Source of the DNA: Rhodospirillales bacterium
Lineage (GTDB): Bacteria; Pseudomonadota; Alphaproteobacteria; Rhodospirillales; Magnetovibrionaceae
Length of the DNA stretch: 35,540 nt
Assembly: GCA_024653965.1 (NCBI GenBank)
Contig: JANLGW010000131.1
Span: forward strand, 1 to 35,540
Direction of reading: 5' to 3'
Of this stretch, positions 24,962-33,200 are shown one piece after another. Under the pieces are notes generated by a model. That model saw only the letters and a program-made list of their open reading frames with translations. It did not search any database and had not been told where the DNA came from. The position numbers and the translations under genes are program-made. Numbering within the stretch: the first letter of the stretch is position 1; each line of letters begins with the position of its first letter.

Positions 24962-26770
24962 TTACAGCCCCGCCGCCACGACGGTTTCCAGCGCCAAGGC
25001 GCGGGCTTCATCGTTCAACCCGATGTTGCGTAGCGCCTTAAGCACCCGGTGAGCGAAAATAGGTTCGACACGCGCGGGCCCGGCGTCGCCCGAAATCACC
25101 AGACTGAGCAGCACCGTTTCACCGATGCGCGCCTGGGACGACGCCCCCTCCAATAAAAACCAGCCGGAAGGATGCGGCGCCGTAACGCTTTGATGCGCAG
25201 GCCCATCCAGCAGCACCAACCAGATATTTTCAGGAACAAACTCGCCCATTGCATCAAAGGTGGAAAACAACATCGCGGCATTTTCCCGCGCGCCCGGAGT
25301 GTCTTTGACAAAATTCCACCACTCGCCAAGGCGATCCATGGTCCAGGAATCAGCTCCGGAAAAGGCCGCCAACCGCGCCATCGGCATCAGTTTTTCCAAC
25401 GCAAGAGCCATTTCCGGATCGCGCCCGGCAGCTTGTTTCAACAGATAAAACCACGGCTCCGCTTCCGATGCATGGCCCGTAACGAGAAGCGCGCGGATCG
25501 CTTCAGGCGCAAACCACGCCAAATCGGAGGACGCTTCAATACCGCTCAACTGCGGCAAAAATGCCCGCGCGGCAGATGCATAACGCCCCTCCGTGCGTGC
25601 CATACTCAAAGCGTGCGACAATGCCTCGGCCTGTGCGGCAGGAACGGTTTGCTCAAGCAAGGCGCGATAAAGTAACGCACGGCTCATCGGTCCAGAGCGT
25701 TTTTCCGCCGCAGTGAGGGGGTTTTTCAATTCGTCGTCGCTAAATTCGATACCGGCGTAAAGCTGACGCAAAGCATCCGTTTCCAATGCACCCGCAGTTT
25801 CTGCGCGTTCCGCCGCTTCCAAACGCAATTCCGCGCCAGCATTTGGACTGGCGGCGACGGCGCGCAGCACACCCGGACGATTGGACGAAAGAACATCGCC
25901 GGGCAATTGCACCTTAGCCGCCCGCGCCAACGCCAGATGCAACGGCGTCGGATCGATCAGGGTTTCCAGCACCGGCGCTTTGCCTGCCGCTTTGTCTTGA
26001 CCGGCAATGATCCGAACCAACTGAAAAAACACCGGATCGTTGACGCCCAATTCTTCCAACAACGAAAGTCCCAAAAGGGCCGCCTGCTGTTGACCTTCCT
26101 GGGCCTGACAGAACGTGAAGGCTTTTTGCCAATAGGGGGTGTCTTGGCTTTCGATGTTCTCATGCGCCATCTGACACGCGTGCGTGACATCGCCGTTCAG
26201 CAGGTGCGTGTCCATTTCGACCTGCAACAAATCTGGGTTGGCGCTAGAACCCGGTACTGTGCCGAGCAATGACGTGACGCCCTGAAATTCCCCCATCGCC
26301 GCCAGCAACTGAGCGCGCAATAAAATCAGCGATCCGGGCTGCCCGCCCTTAGGCACTTCGGCACCGGTTAGCAGCAGGCGACGCATCAAGTCGTGCATGG
26401 CCGGAGACGGCGCCGACACCGGCAATTTGGCCATAAAGGTTTCAATCACCCGCCGGTCGGTCCCCCACCACATGGCTGGGCCGAAACCGCCATTTTCACC
26501 GTTCAATACACCCGCCACATCCGGGTCCACCTGGCCTAAAGGTTCCTGCTCGACTGCGCCGCCCATCCCGGAGGGATTGACTTTCCCGCCCTGAACATCG
26601 ACGGGCGGCTCAAGAGGCGCTTCCATAGGCCGCTGATCCTGACGGGGAGTCTGTGAACCTGTCGGCGACAAATCCACCGGACCGCCTTGCGCAAATGCCT
26701 CGCCGCCCAATAACAGGGCTGTAGCCAAGACGAGCGTGCGGTTAACGCGATTAGCGCGGGAAGCGTTCAT
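24962..26770 (-). CDS. large exported protein of unknown function
   Basis: 602 residues from ATG 26768-26770 (MNASRANRVNRTLVLATALLLGGEAFAQ), a clear signal peptide cleaved near AFA-QG; GAGAGGG lies upstream. A TTG start six codons earlier is less likely. Residues 30-110 are Pro/Gly/Gln-rich and disordered. From about 115 the protein is almost all helical, with paired helices (e.g. LILLRAQLLAAMGEFQGVTSLLG, ALARAAKVQLPGDVL), like a TPR/solenoid scaffold; no exact TPR consensus. Proteins at this place, between aroK and xerD, occur in related alphaproteobacteria, often carrying misleading names such as 'antifreeze glycopeptide polyprotein'. A periplasmic or outer-membrane scaffold is possible. 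The first 20 bases overlap a 46-residue ORF. It lies 21 bases upstream of xerD. Confidence 0.85.
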   Translation of the reverse strand: MNASRANRVNRTLVLATALLLGGEAFAQGGPVDLSPTGSQTPRQDQRPMEAPLEPPVDVQGGKVNPSGMGGAVEQEPLGQVDPDVAGVLNGENGGFGPAMWWGTDRRVIETFMAKLPVSAPSPAMHDLMRRLLLTGAEVPKGGQPGSLILLRAQLLAAMGEFQGVTSLLGTVPGSSANPDLLQVEMDTHLLNGDVTHACQMAHENIESQDTPYWQKAFTFCQAQEGQQQAALLGLSLLEELGVNDPVFFQLVRIIAGQDKAAGKAPVLETLIDPTPLHLALARAAKVQLPGDVLSSNRPGVLRAVAASPNAGAELRLEAAERAETAGALETDALRQLYAGIEFSDDELKNPLTAAEKRSGPMSRALLYRALLEQTVPAAQAEALSHALSMARTEGRYASAARAFLPQLSGIEASSDLAWFAPEAIRALLVTGHASEAEPWFYLLKQAAGRDPEMALALEKLMPMARLAAFSGADSWTMDRLGEWWNFVKDTPGARENAAMLFSTFDAMGEFVPENIWLVLLDGPAHQSVTAPHPSGWFLLEGASSQARIGETVLLSLVISGDAGPARVEPIFAHRVLKALRNIGLNDEARALALETVVAAGL

Positions 26771-26891
26771 CGGGAAGCACCCTCTCAACGGTGGTCACGG
26801 GGGCTGGAATATCCCAGGTGGCGAGGACGACGACACCTCCCCCAATCGCGGCGAGCAATAAGACGAAAATAACGACAGACATCCGTTTCAT
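26751..26891 (-). CDS. 46-residue single-pass membrane peptide
   Basis: From ATG 26889-26891: MKRMSVVIFVLLLAAIGGGV, then VVLATWDIPAPVTTVERVLP and DERFPR, then TAA. One transmembrane helix (residues 5-24) and a short periplasmic tail with WDIPAP and DERFPR motifs. GGAAGG lies upstream. Its stop overlaps the start of the 602-residue exported protein by 20 bases in another frame, so the two are likely co-translated. I recall similar small peptides upstream of this protein in other Rhodospirillales; this is memory, not a search. It may be a conserved partner of the exported protein. Confidence 0.75.
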   Translation of the reverse strand: MKRMSVVIFVLLLAAIGGGVVVLATWDIPAPVTTVERVLPDERFPR

Positions 26892-27033
26892 AAGTTTGGC
26901 GCAACCTTCCAGGTTTTTTTGCGGTTCGATACCGTTATGCTAGGTTTCAAACCTAAGATTCGACGATGGCGATTTTCCGGCAGTATATCGCAAGCCCTGT
27001 GGCTTTCCAGAGATCAATCGCATAAAGGAGAGC

Positions 27034-27582
27034 GTGAACGTGCCCGACACTCGGACAAAACAGCCCAACGTCAACCGTCCCATCGTGCTGATCGGCTTGA
27101 TGGGCGCGGGCAAAAGCTCCGTTGGGCGGCGCTTGGCCAAAAAACTGGGGCTAAGTTTCATCGATTCGGATGACGAAATCGAAAAAGCAGCCGGATGCAC
27201 CATCGAAGACATCTTTGACAGATTCGGCGAAGCCGAGTTCCGCCAGGGCGAAAAACGCGTCATGGAACGCCTGCTGGACGAAGGCCCTATGGTACTGGCC
27301 ACCGGCGGCGGCGCGTTCATGAACTCCGATATCCGCGCCAGAATCTTGGCCAAGGGTACGGCGGTATGGCTCAGGGCCGGGCTAGAGGCCCTGTTCGAGC
27401 GCACATCGAGGCGTGGCGGCAGACCGCTGCTAAAAACGTCAGACCCGCGAAAAACCCTGGAAACCCTGATTAAAGAGCGCTACCCCGTATACGAAGAAGC
27501 GCCTATCATCATCGACACCGACACGGAAACCCTGGACAGCACCGTGGACAGCATCATCGAAGCACTAAGGGCCGACGCATGA
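27034..27582 (+). CDS. aroK: shikimate kinase
   Basis: 182 residues. Phosphorylates shikimate at O3 with ATP in the chorismate pathway. P-loop GLMGAGKSSVG (21-31), shikimate-binding FIDSDDEIE (42-50) with D45/D47, GGGAF (91-95), and a lid arginine near R130 (RGGRPLL). The first GTG (27034) is only three bases after AAAGGAG; a second GTG at 27040 has better spacing and would give 180 residues. aroB starts inside its stop (ATGA overlap), so the two are coupled. It is divergent from the 46-residue ORF with 142 bases between. Confidence 0.94.
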   Translation: MNVPDTRTKQPNVNRPIVLIGLMGAGKSSVGRRLAKKLGLSFIDSDDEIEKAAGCTIEDIFDRFGEAEFRQGEKRVMERLLDEGPMVLATGGGAFMNSDIRARILAKGTAVWLRAGLEALFERTSRRGGRPLLKTSDPRKTLETLIKERYPVYEEAPIIIDTDTETLDSTVDSIIEALRADA

Positions 27583-28733
27583 ACCCGAATTCCCTAACCC
27601 CTAAACCGAGCACGTTGCGCGTGGAGTTGGGCGATCGCGGTTACGACATCGTCGTGGGTGCGGGCCTGATCAACGACGCGGGCGCACGTATAAAACCACT
27701 GCTGAAACGACCGCGCGCGGTGATCATTACCGATACCCAGGTGGCCCCGCATTACTTGGCGCGATTAAGCGCCAGCTTAAAATCGGCGGGCATCGAAGTG
27801 GATGCCATCACCGTGCCTGCGGGCGAGCAGAGCAAGTGCTTTGCGCAACTCGAAAGCCTGACGGAAACCTTGTTGGAAATGAAGGTTGAACGCTCGACCA
27901 CGCTGATCGCGTTGGGCGGCGGCGTGATCGGCGATCTGGTGGGCTTCACCGCCGCCATCACGCTGCGCGGCATGCCCTTCGTGCAGGTTCCCACCACCCT
28001 GTTGGCTCAGGTCGACAGCTCGGTCGGCGGCAAGACCGGCATCAACACGCGATACGGCAAAAATTTAGTGGGCGCATTTTACCAGCCCAAACTGGTGCTG
28101 GCCGACATCGAAACGCTGGAAACGCTAGACCGCCGCCAACTGCTGGCCGGTTATGCCGAAGTGGTAAAATACGGCTTTATCGACGACTTAAACTTCTTCG
28201 AGTGGTTGGAACAAAACGGCAAAACCCTGGTTAATGGCACCCCGGTTAACGAAAAACACGCGTTGCGCCGCCACGCCGTGCTCACCAGTTGCGCCGCCAA
28301 GGCCCGCGTGGTGGCCGAAGACGAACTAGAAGGCGGCAAACGCGCGCTGTTGAACTTAGGCCACACCTTCGGCCACGCATTGGAAGCCGAAACCGGCTAT
28401 GGCGACACCCTGCTGCATGGCGAAGCGGTCGCCATCGGCATGGCCATGGCGTTCGACCTGTCGCACCAATTGGGCCTGTGTTCGGGCCAGGACGCCACGC
28501 GCGCCATCCGGCACATGGCAGACGTCGGCCTGCCCACGGACCTGACCGGCCTAAACACGGCCACCTGGACCACCGATAAATTGATGGACCACATGAGCCG
28601 CGACAAAAAGGTCGAAAGCGGCAAACTTACCTTCATCTTAGCGCGCGGCATCGGCCAAGCCTACATCACCCAAGACGTAACCGAGCAAGCAGTGCGCGAA
28701 CTGCTCACACGCTGGCTCAAGACCCGGAGCTGA
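27579..28733 (+). CDS. aroB: 3-dehydroquinate synthase
   Basis: 384 residues. Cyclises DAHP to 3-dehydroquinate using NAD+ and a metal. Seen: VPAGEQSK, GGGVIGDLVGFTAAITLRGMPFVQVPTTLLAQVDSSVGGKTGIN, the KNLVGAFYQP segment, YAEVVKYGFI, and the metal-binding GHTFGHALE and HGEAVAIGM stretches. The ATG overlaps the aroK TGA by four bases. The CNNM/CBS gene starts 16 bases after it, so aroK–aroB–CNNM/CBS is probably one operon. Confidence 0.97.
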   Translation: MNPNSLTPKPSTLRVELGDRGYDIVVGAGLINDAGARIKPLLKRPRAVIITDTQVAPHYLARLSASLKSAGIEVDAITVPAGEQSKCFAQLESLTETLLEMKVERSTTLIALGGGVIGDLVGFTAAITLRGMPFVQVPTTLLAQVDSSVGGKTGINTRYGKNLVGAFYQPKLVLADIETLETLDRRQLLAGYAEVVKYGFIDDLNFFEWLEQNGKTLVNGTPVNEKHALRRHAVLTSCAAKARVVAEDELEGGKRALLNLGHTFGHALEAETGYGDTLLHGEAVAIGMAMAFDLSHQLGLCSGQDATRAIRHMADVGLPTDLTGLNTATWTTDKLMDHMSRDKKVESGKLTFILARGIGQAYITQDVTEQAVRELLTRWLKTRS

Positions 28734-28749
28734 CGCCCTAGAGGCAACC

Positions 28750-30033
28750 ATGATTTACATCGCCGCCGCCATTTTAATTTTGCTGATTTTGTCCGCGTTT
28801 TTCTCGGGCTCAGAAACCGCGCTCACGGCCTCATCGCGCCCGCTGATGCACCAACTGGAAAAAAACGGCAACCCCCGCGCCGCCCTGGTCAACCGCCTAC
28901 AACAGAAAAAAGACCGCCTGATCGGCACTCTTTTAGTCGGCAACAACCTGGTCAACATCCTGGCGTCCGCGCTGGCCACCAGCCTGCTGATGGGCCTGTT
29001 TGGCGAAGCGGGCGTGGCCATCGCCACCGTGGTCATGACGCTGCTCGTGCTGATTTTCTCGGAAATCATGCCTAAAACCTATGCCTATCGGCACGCCAAC
29101 CGCGTAGCGTTACTGGTTGCGCCGCCGATCAACGTCATCATGACCGTGTTTACGCCGTTCGTAAGAACCGTCAACTGGGTGGTGCGTGTGGTGCTGAGGC
29201 TGTTCGGTGCAGACCCCCACTCCACCGATACCTTGTACTCACCCGAGGATGAGCTGCGCGGCGTGATCGAACTGCACACCACCGAATCCAAGGGCGAGGC
29301 GCGTGAATCCAGCATCATGTTGCGCAGCGTATTGGATTTGCAGGATGTCCAGGTGGGCGAAATCATGACCCATCGCAAGGATATCGATACCATCAACGCC
29401 GACATGCCCGTCGACGACGCCATCGCCTTGGTCTTAAACAGCGCCTACACGCGCATCCCGCTGTGGCGCGAAAATCCGGATAACGTGGTCGGCATCCTGC
29501 ACGCCAAGGCGCTGCTGCGTGAAGTGCGCGCCCAGGATGGAAATCTGAAAAAACTCAAGGATTTGAACCTTGTCGCCATGGCCGCCACGCCGTGGTTCAT
29601 CCCCGAGCAAACCTTGCTGTTGGACCAATTGCAGGCGTTCCGCGACCGTCACGAACACTTCGCCTTGGTGGTGGATGAATACGGCTCACTGATGGGCATC
29701 GTAACGTTGGAAGACATCTTGGAAGAAATCGTCGGCGACATTTCCGACGAAACAGACGTTCAAGCTCCGGGGGTTAATCTTCACGCCGACGGTTCGGTCA
29801 TCGTACAGGGCGACGTGACCATCCGCGATCTAAACCGCCAGTTGGATTGGGAGCTTCCCGATGAAGAGGCCTCGACCATTGCAGGCCTAGTCTTGCATGA
29901 ATCCCGACGCATTCCAGAAGTCGGCCAAACCTATATGTTTTACGGTTTTCGCTTTGAAGTTCTGCGCCGCCGCCGCCACCAAATCACCGCAATTCGCATC
30001 AGCCCGCCTAAACCCGACCCTAACGACGCGTAA
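28750..30033 (+). CDS. CNNM/CBS-pair membrane protein (HlyC/CorC family)
   Basis: 427 residues, inner membrane. Residues 1-180: CNNM (DUF21) domain with helices (IYIAAAILILLILSAFFSGSETAL, VGNNLVNILASALATSLLMGL) and the SGSETALTA motif. Residues ~195-330: a CBS pair (VGEIMTHRKDIDTINADMP, AYTRIPLWRENPDNVVGILHAK, ALVVDEYGSLMGIVTLEDILEEIVGDISDE). Residues 340-420: CorC_HlyC domain (VIVQGDVTIRDLNRQLDWELP). The family is tied to Mg2+/Co2+ efflux or balance; older 'hemolysin' labels are misleading. It shares an operon with aroKB, a grouping common in this class with no known functional reason. Confidence 0.93.
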   Translation: MIYIAAAILILLILSAFFSGSETALTASSRPLMHQLEKNGNPRAALVNRLQQKKDRLIGTLLVGNNLVNILASALATSLLMGLFGEAGVAIATVVMTLLVLIFSEIMPKTYAYRHANRVALLVAPPINVIMTVFTPFVRTVNWVVRVVLRLFGADPHSTDTLYSPEDELRGVIELHTTESKGEARESSIMLRSVLDLQDVQVGEIMTHRKDIDTINADMPVDDAIALVLNSAYTRIPLWRENPDNVVGILHAKALLREVRAQDGNLKKLKDLNLVAMAATPWFIPEQTLLLDQLQAFRDRHEHFALVVDEYGSLMGIVTLEDILEEIVGDISDETDVQAPGVNLHADGSVIVQGDVTIRDLNRQLDWELPDEEASTIAGLVLHESRRIPEVGQTYMFYGFRFEVLRRRRHQITAIRISPPKPDPNDA

Positions 30034-30175
30034 ATTGAAGCGCAATCTTCTGAACTTCGCTGTACCGCGTGCAACGGTTGCATGACATTTACGATCATTT
30101 CTTTTACAACGATGTGGCAAAAATTCTAATAAACGTCGGCCAAGTGGACGACGAAATGAGCTGAGGGACTAGTCC

Positions 30176-30634
30176 ATGGTCATGCAACGCAACATCATTC
30201 CCGGAATTGTCCGCGAACAGGAAATTATTGCGCTCGATACAACGGCTTCCGTTCACGATGCCGTACAGGCCATGAGCAACCATCGCATTGCGGCCATCGC
30301 CATAACCGACCCCATCACCGGTAATCTGGCGGGCATCGTATCCGAGCGCGACATGACCCATCGTGTCTTGGCCTGTGGCCTCAACCCGCAGTCGACGCGC
30401 TTGGCCGATGTGATGACCGAAAACCCGACAACGCTCCGCCCGGGCGACGATGCGCTGGATGCCGTGGAGCTCATGTTGGTGCGCAACTTCCGCCATCTGC
30501 CGGTGGTCGACGAAACCGGCAAGGTTATCGCCATGGTGTCCATGCGCGATCTGTTAAAAGCGGCGCTGATCGACCTCAAAGTCGATCTGGACGTCACCCA
30601 AGAAGCCGCCTTCACTTCAGAAGCAACGGCTTAA
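30176..30634 (+). CDS. two-CBS-domain protein
   Basis: 152 residues, cytoplasmic, made almost wholly of a CBS pair: residues 9-65 (EIIALDTTASVHDAVQAMSNHRIAAIAITD, AGIVSERDMTHRVLACGL) and 75-135 (VMTENPTTLRPGDDALDAVELMLVRNFRHLPVVDETGKVIAMVSMRDLLK). CBS pairs sense adenine nucleotides or similar ligands; the target is unknown. A 142-base gap separates it from the CNNM gene, so it likely has its own promoter. GAGGGACTAGTCC, including a 10-bp palindrome, precedes the ATG. Its stop shares TTAA with the stop of the convergent RHH gene. Confidence 0.9.
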   Translation: MVMQRNIIPGIVREQEIIALDTTASVHDAVQAMSNHRIAAIAITDPITGNLAGIVSERDMTHRVLACGLNPQSTRLADVMTENPTTLRPGDDALDAVELMLVRNFRHLPVVDETGKVIAMVSMRDLLKAALIDLKVDLDVTQEAAFTSEATA

Positions 30635-30993
30635 AATCTATTCACAGGACGCAATTCGGTGAGTGGACGATTTTTTTTCGCCCCGCCGCCCTGGCTCAAT
30701 GAACCATGACCGGCGCGCATATGGCCGGTATCCGATGCCGCTGCCCGGAAATAGCTTAAAACGTACGTCCGTACCGCAGCAGTGCGACTGGGCCCCGATT
30801 TGTGCGTTTCGATGTGCGTACACAGTTCATGGATGTTCAGGTTTTCACGCGAACACACTTCGTCAAGCGCATCCCAAACATCTTGTTCTAAACGCAGACT
30901 GGTCCGATGCCCGCCAACGGTAACGTTACGGCTCTGCAGACTGCTTTTAATCCTGCCGACCAATTCCCCGCCCTCAACATTTGCCCATAACAA
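30631..30993 (-). CDS. ribbon-helix-helix domain protein
   Basis: 120 residues as read from TTG 30993; a TTG at 30963, with GGGGA just upstream, is an alternative start. The core (SRNVTVGGHRTSLRLEQDVWDALDEVCSRENLNIHELCTHIE) is a ribbon-helix-helix of the RHH_4 type, common as a stand-alone protein in alphaproteobacteria and ending with TAAVRTYVLSYFR. The tail after that is Gly/Arg-rich and disordered. Likely a transcription regulator. No ATG start is available, so expression may be weak. Stop overlaps the CBS gene stop. Confidence 0.82.
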   Translation of the reverse strand: MLWANVEGGELVGRIKSSLQSRNVTVGGHRTSLRLEQDVWDALDEVCSRENLNIHELCTHIETHKSGPSRTAAVRTYVLSYFRAAASDTGHMRAGHGSLSQGGGAKKNRPLTELRPVNRF

Positions 30994-31081
30994 TTGCCCC
31001 CATCATTTGTATGATTGCGGCAAATTTGCAACCTGCCCATTTGGACTACTGAGCGAGGGCATTGAAAAAGCCCGTCCTTTT

Positions 31082-31354
31082 TTAAGCGGCCTCCGCCGGC
31101 GTCAGGGTTTGCAGTTCCAGCGCGTGGACATGGTTCGCCATTTCTTCGGCCAAGGCGTCATAAACGAGGCGCTGGCGCTGCACCCGGCTCTTGCCCTCAA
31201 AGGCGCTGGACACGACGATAAGCTTAAAATGGCTTTCGCCTTCGGGATGCGCGCCAGCATGACCGGCGTGACGGGCGGAGTTGTCGATGATCTCCAGACG
31301 TTCAGGGTTCAGTGCGGCCTTCAATTTATTTTCCATCGCGGTACGGATGCGCAT
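31082..31354 (-). CDS. bolA: BolA-family protein
   Basis: 90 residues. BolA proteins pair with monothiol glutaredoxins through a shared [2Fe-2S] cluster and act in iron homeostasis and stress response. The class II KH-like fold is clear: MRIRTAMENKLKAALNPERLEIIDNSARHAGH, SHFKLIVVSSAFEGKSRVQRQRLVYDALAEEMANHVHALELQTLTP, with the conserved HFKL histidine. AAAGGA precedes the ATG. It is divergent from the J-domain gene, the arrangement usual for this class. A tRNA or other gene is not present in the 155-base gap between them. Confidence 0.95.
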   Translation of the reverse strand: MRIRTAMENKLKAALNPERLEIIDNSARHAGHAGAHPEGESHFKLIVVSSAFEGKSRVQRQRLVYDALAEEMANHVHALELQTLTPAEAA

Positions 31355-31364
31355 GCGGGGCTTT

Positions 31365-31396
31365 CCTTTAATCAGATAAACTGGCCTTTAATCAGA
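31365..31396. promoter_or_regulatory. direct repeat in the bolA–dnaJ intergenic region
   Basis: CCTTTAATCAGA occurs at 31365-31376 and 31385-31396, 20 bases apart (two helical turns). It lies 11-42 bases upstream of the bolA ATG. It could be a tandem regulator-binding site or a small duplication. Confidence 0.4.
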
Positions 31397-31509
31397 CCAA
31401 TCGGCTCTCTCCATTTAAGCGCAGAAAGCCAAGGTTCAAGACTTTGTTCCGTCAATAATACTGCAGTCTGCATCTTGTCAGGCATGTTTCAAAATCGCAT
31501 ATTTAGACC

Positions 31510-32124
31510 ATGGCCATACAACCACGCAAACAAGGGCTCGAAACCCCGTTCAATTTCAGCACCAAACGTGCAAAAAAGGCGCACGCCTGCGCGCCCCAAT
31601 GCACATGGCCGGGCTGCGCCGACACGGGCGAGTTCAACGCCCCCAAATCCCCGCGCAATCTGGCCGAACACGTATGGCTATGCGCCGAGCACATCCGCGA
31701 ACACAACAAGGCATGGAATTATTTTGAAGGCATGACCGACGCCGAAGTCGAAGCCGTGGTGCGCCACGACACCGTATGGCAGCGCCAAACGTGGAAACTG
31801 GGCGCCAAACCCGGCATCAAGGCCAAGGCCAGCTTCGCCAACGCGCGTTTTCGCGACAGCTTCGGCCTGTTCGACGATTTGGGCGACCACACCCCCGATC
31901 CCAGCGAACGGGCCCTTCCGCCCAATTCCCCCGTCGCCAAGGCCTTCGCCATCATGGACTTGGCCCCGCCGATAACGCTTGAGCAGGTCAAGGCGCGGTA
32001 CAAACAGCTCGCCCGCCGCCACCATCCCGACGCCAACAACGGCGCAAAAGAGGCGGAAGAAAAGTTCAAGGAAGTCGCCACCGCATACCAAGTCGTGGTG
32101 AAATACCTGGAAGGCTGCGCTTAA
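31510..32124 (+). CDS. J-domain (DnaJ-like) protein
   Basis: 204 residues. The J domain is at the C-terminus (about 150-202: DLAPPITLEQVKARYKQLARRHHPDANNG...EEKFKEVATAYQVVVKYL) with the HPD triad at 172-174, which activates DnaK. The N-terminal 130 residues are unlike DnaJ and include a Cys-rich stretch (ACAPQCTWPGCADTGEFNAP, then WLCAEHIREHN; Cys27, 31, 36, 58 and His61) that could bind zinc. J proteins of this shape sit between bolA and cobS in many alphaproteobacteria, and their client is unknown. It precedes cobS by 48 bases. Confidence 0.92.
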   Translation: MAIQPRKQGLETPFNFSTKRAKKAHACAPQCTWPGCADTGEFNAPKSPRNLAEHVWLCAEHIREHNKAWNYFEGMTDAEVEAVVRHDTVWQRQTWKLGAKPGIKAKASFANARFRDSFGLFDDLGDHTPDPSERALPPNSPVAKAFAIMDLAPPITLEQVKARYKQLARRHHPDANNGAKEAEEKFKEVATAYQVVVKYLEGCA

Positions 32125-32172
32125 GCGGGCAATAATACCCCACCCCGAAGTTTTTAAGAATTGGAACCTCCC

Positions 32173-33192
32173 ATGACCGTCGCCATCAAAACCGACGAGA
32201 AAAACAAATTCCCTCTAAATGCCCCGGACATCGCCGTGGACGTGCGCCAAACCTTCGGCCTGGACGTCGACATGGAAGTTCCCGCCTTTTCCTCAGGCGA
32301 AGAACACGTGCCGGAAATCGACCCCACCTATCAGTTCGATTTCGAAACCACGCTGGCCATCTTGGCGGGTTTCAAACACAACCGCCGCGTCATGATCCAG
32401 GGTTATCACGGCACCGGCAAATCGACCCACATCGAACAGGTCGCGGCGCGCCTCAACTGGCCGACCATCCGCATCAACTTGGATTCCCACGTCAGCCGCA
32501 TCGACTTGGTGGGCAAGGACGCCATCGTGCTGCAAGACGGCAAACAGGTGACCGAGTTCCGCGAAGGCATCTTGCCGTGGGCGTTGCAACACCCGGTCGC
32601 GATGGTGTTCGACGAATACGACGCCGGACGCCCCGACGTGATGTTCGTCATTCAGCGCGTGCTTGAAGTCGAAGGAAAACTCACGTTGCTCGATCAAAGC
32701 CGCGTGATCCGCCCGCACCCGTATTTCCGGCTGTTTTCCACCACCAATACCATCGGGCTGGGCGATACCACCGGGCTCTATCACGGCACCCAGCAAATCA
32801 ACCAAGGCCAGATGGACCGCTGGAACATCGTCACCACGCTCAACTACCTGCCGCACGACGACGAAACGCGCATCGTGCTGGCCAAGGTCAAGGCTTACGA
32901 CAACGACGCCGGGCGCAAGATCGTCTCGGCCATGGTGCGCGTCGCCGACATGACCCGCGAAGGGTTCATCAACGGCGACATTTCCACCGTGATGAGCCCG
33001 CGCACCGTGCTCACCTGGGCCGAAAACGCGCAAATCTTCACCGATGTCGGCACCGCTTTCCGCATGAGCTTTTTGAACAAGTGCGACGAACTGGAACGCT
33101 CCATCGTGGCCGAGTATTACCAGCGCTGCTTCGGTGTCGACCTGCCGGGCTCGGTGGCACGCTCCGCCAAGGCGGCCAGCGAAAAAAGCTGA
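32173..33192 (+). CDS. cobS: cobaltochelatase ATPase subunit CobS
   Basis: 339 residues from ATG 32173 ([13 protein letters not shown]); a TTG four codons earlier is unlikely. CobS is the AAA+ motor that, with CobT, drives CobN to insert Co2+ into hydrogenobyrinic acid a,c-diamide in the aerobic cobalamin pathway. Walker [10 protein letters not shown] (77-85), Walker [10 protein letters not shown] (around 144-152), sensor region [18 protein letters not shown] and arginine-rich MDRWNIV. cobT follows after eight bases. cobN is not in this window. Confidence 0.96.
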   Translation: MTVAIKTDEKNKFPLNAPDIAVDVRQTFGLDVDMEVPAFSSGEEHVPEIDPTYQFDFETTLAILAGFKHNRRVMIQGYHGTGKSTHIEQVAARLNWPTIRINLDSHVSRIDLVGKDAIVLQDGKQVTEFREGILPWALQHPVAMVFDEYDAGRPDVMFVIQRVLEVEGKLTLLDQSRVIRPHPYFRLFSTTNTIGLGDTTGLYHGTQQINQGQMDRWNIVTTLNYLPHDDETRIVLAKVKAYDNDAGRKIVSAMVRVADMTREGFINGDISTVMSPRTVLTWAENAQIFTDVGTAFRMSFLNKCDELERSIVAEYYQRCFGVDLPGSVARSAKAASEKS

Positions 33193-33200
33193 CCCCCGCC

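Noticed and set aside
30782-31735. A 317-codon plus-strand frame
   Set aside because: It is antisense to the RHH and bolA genes and enters the J-domain gene out of frame.
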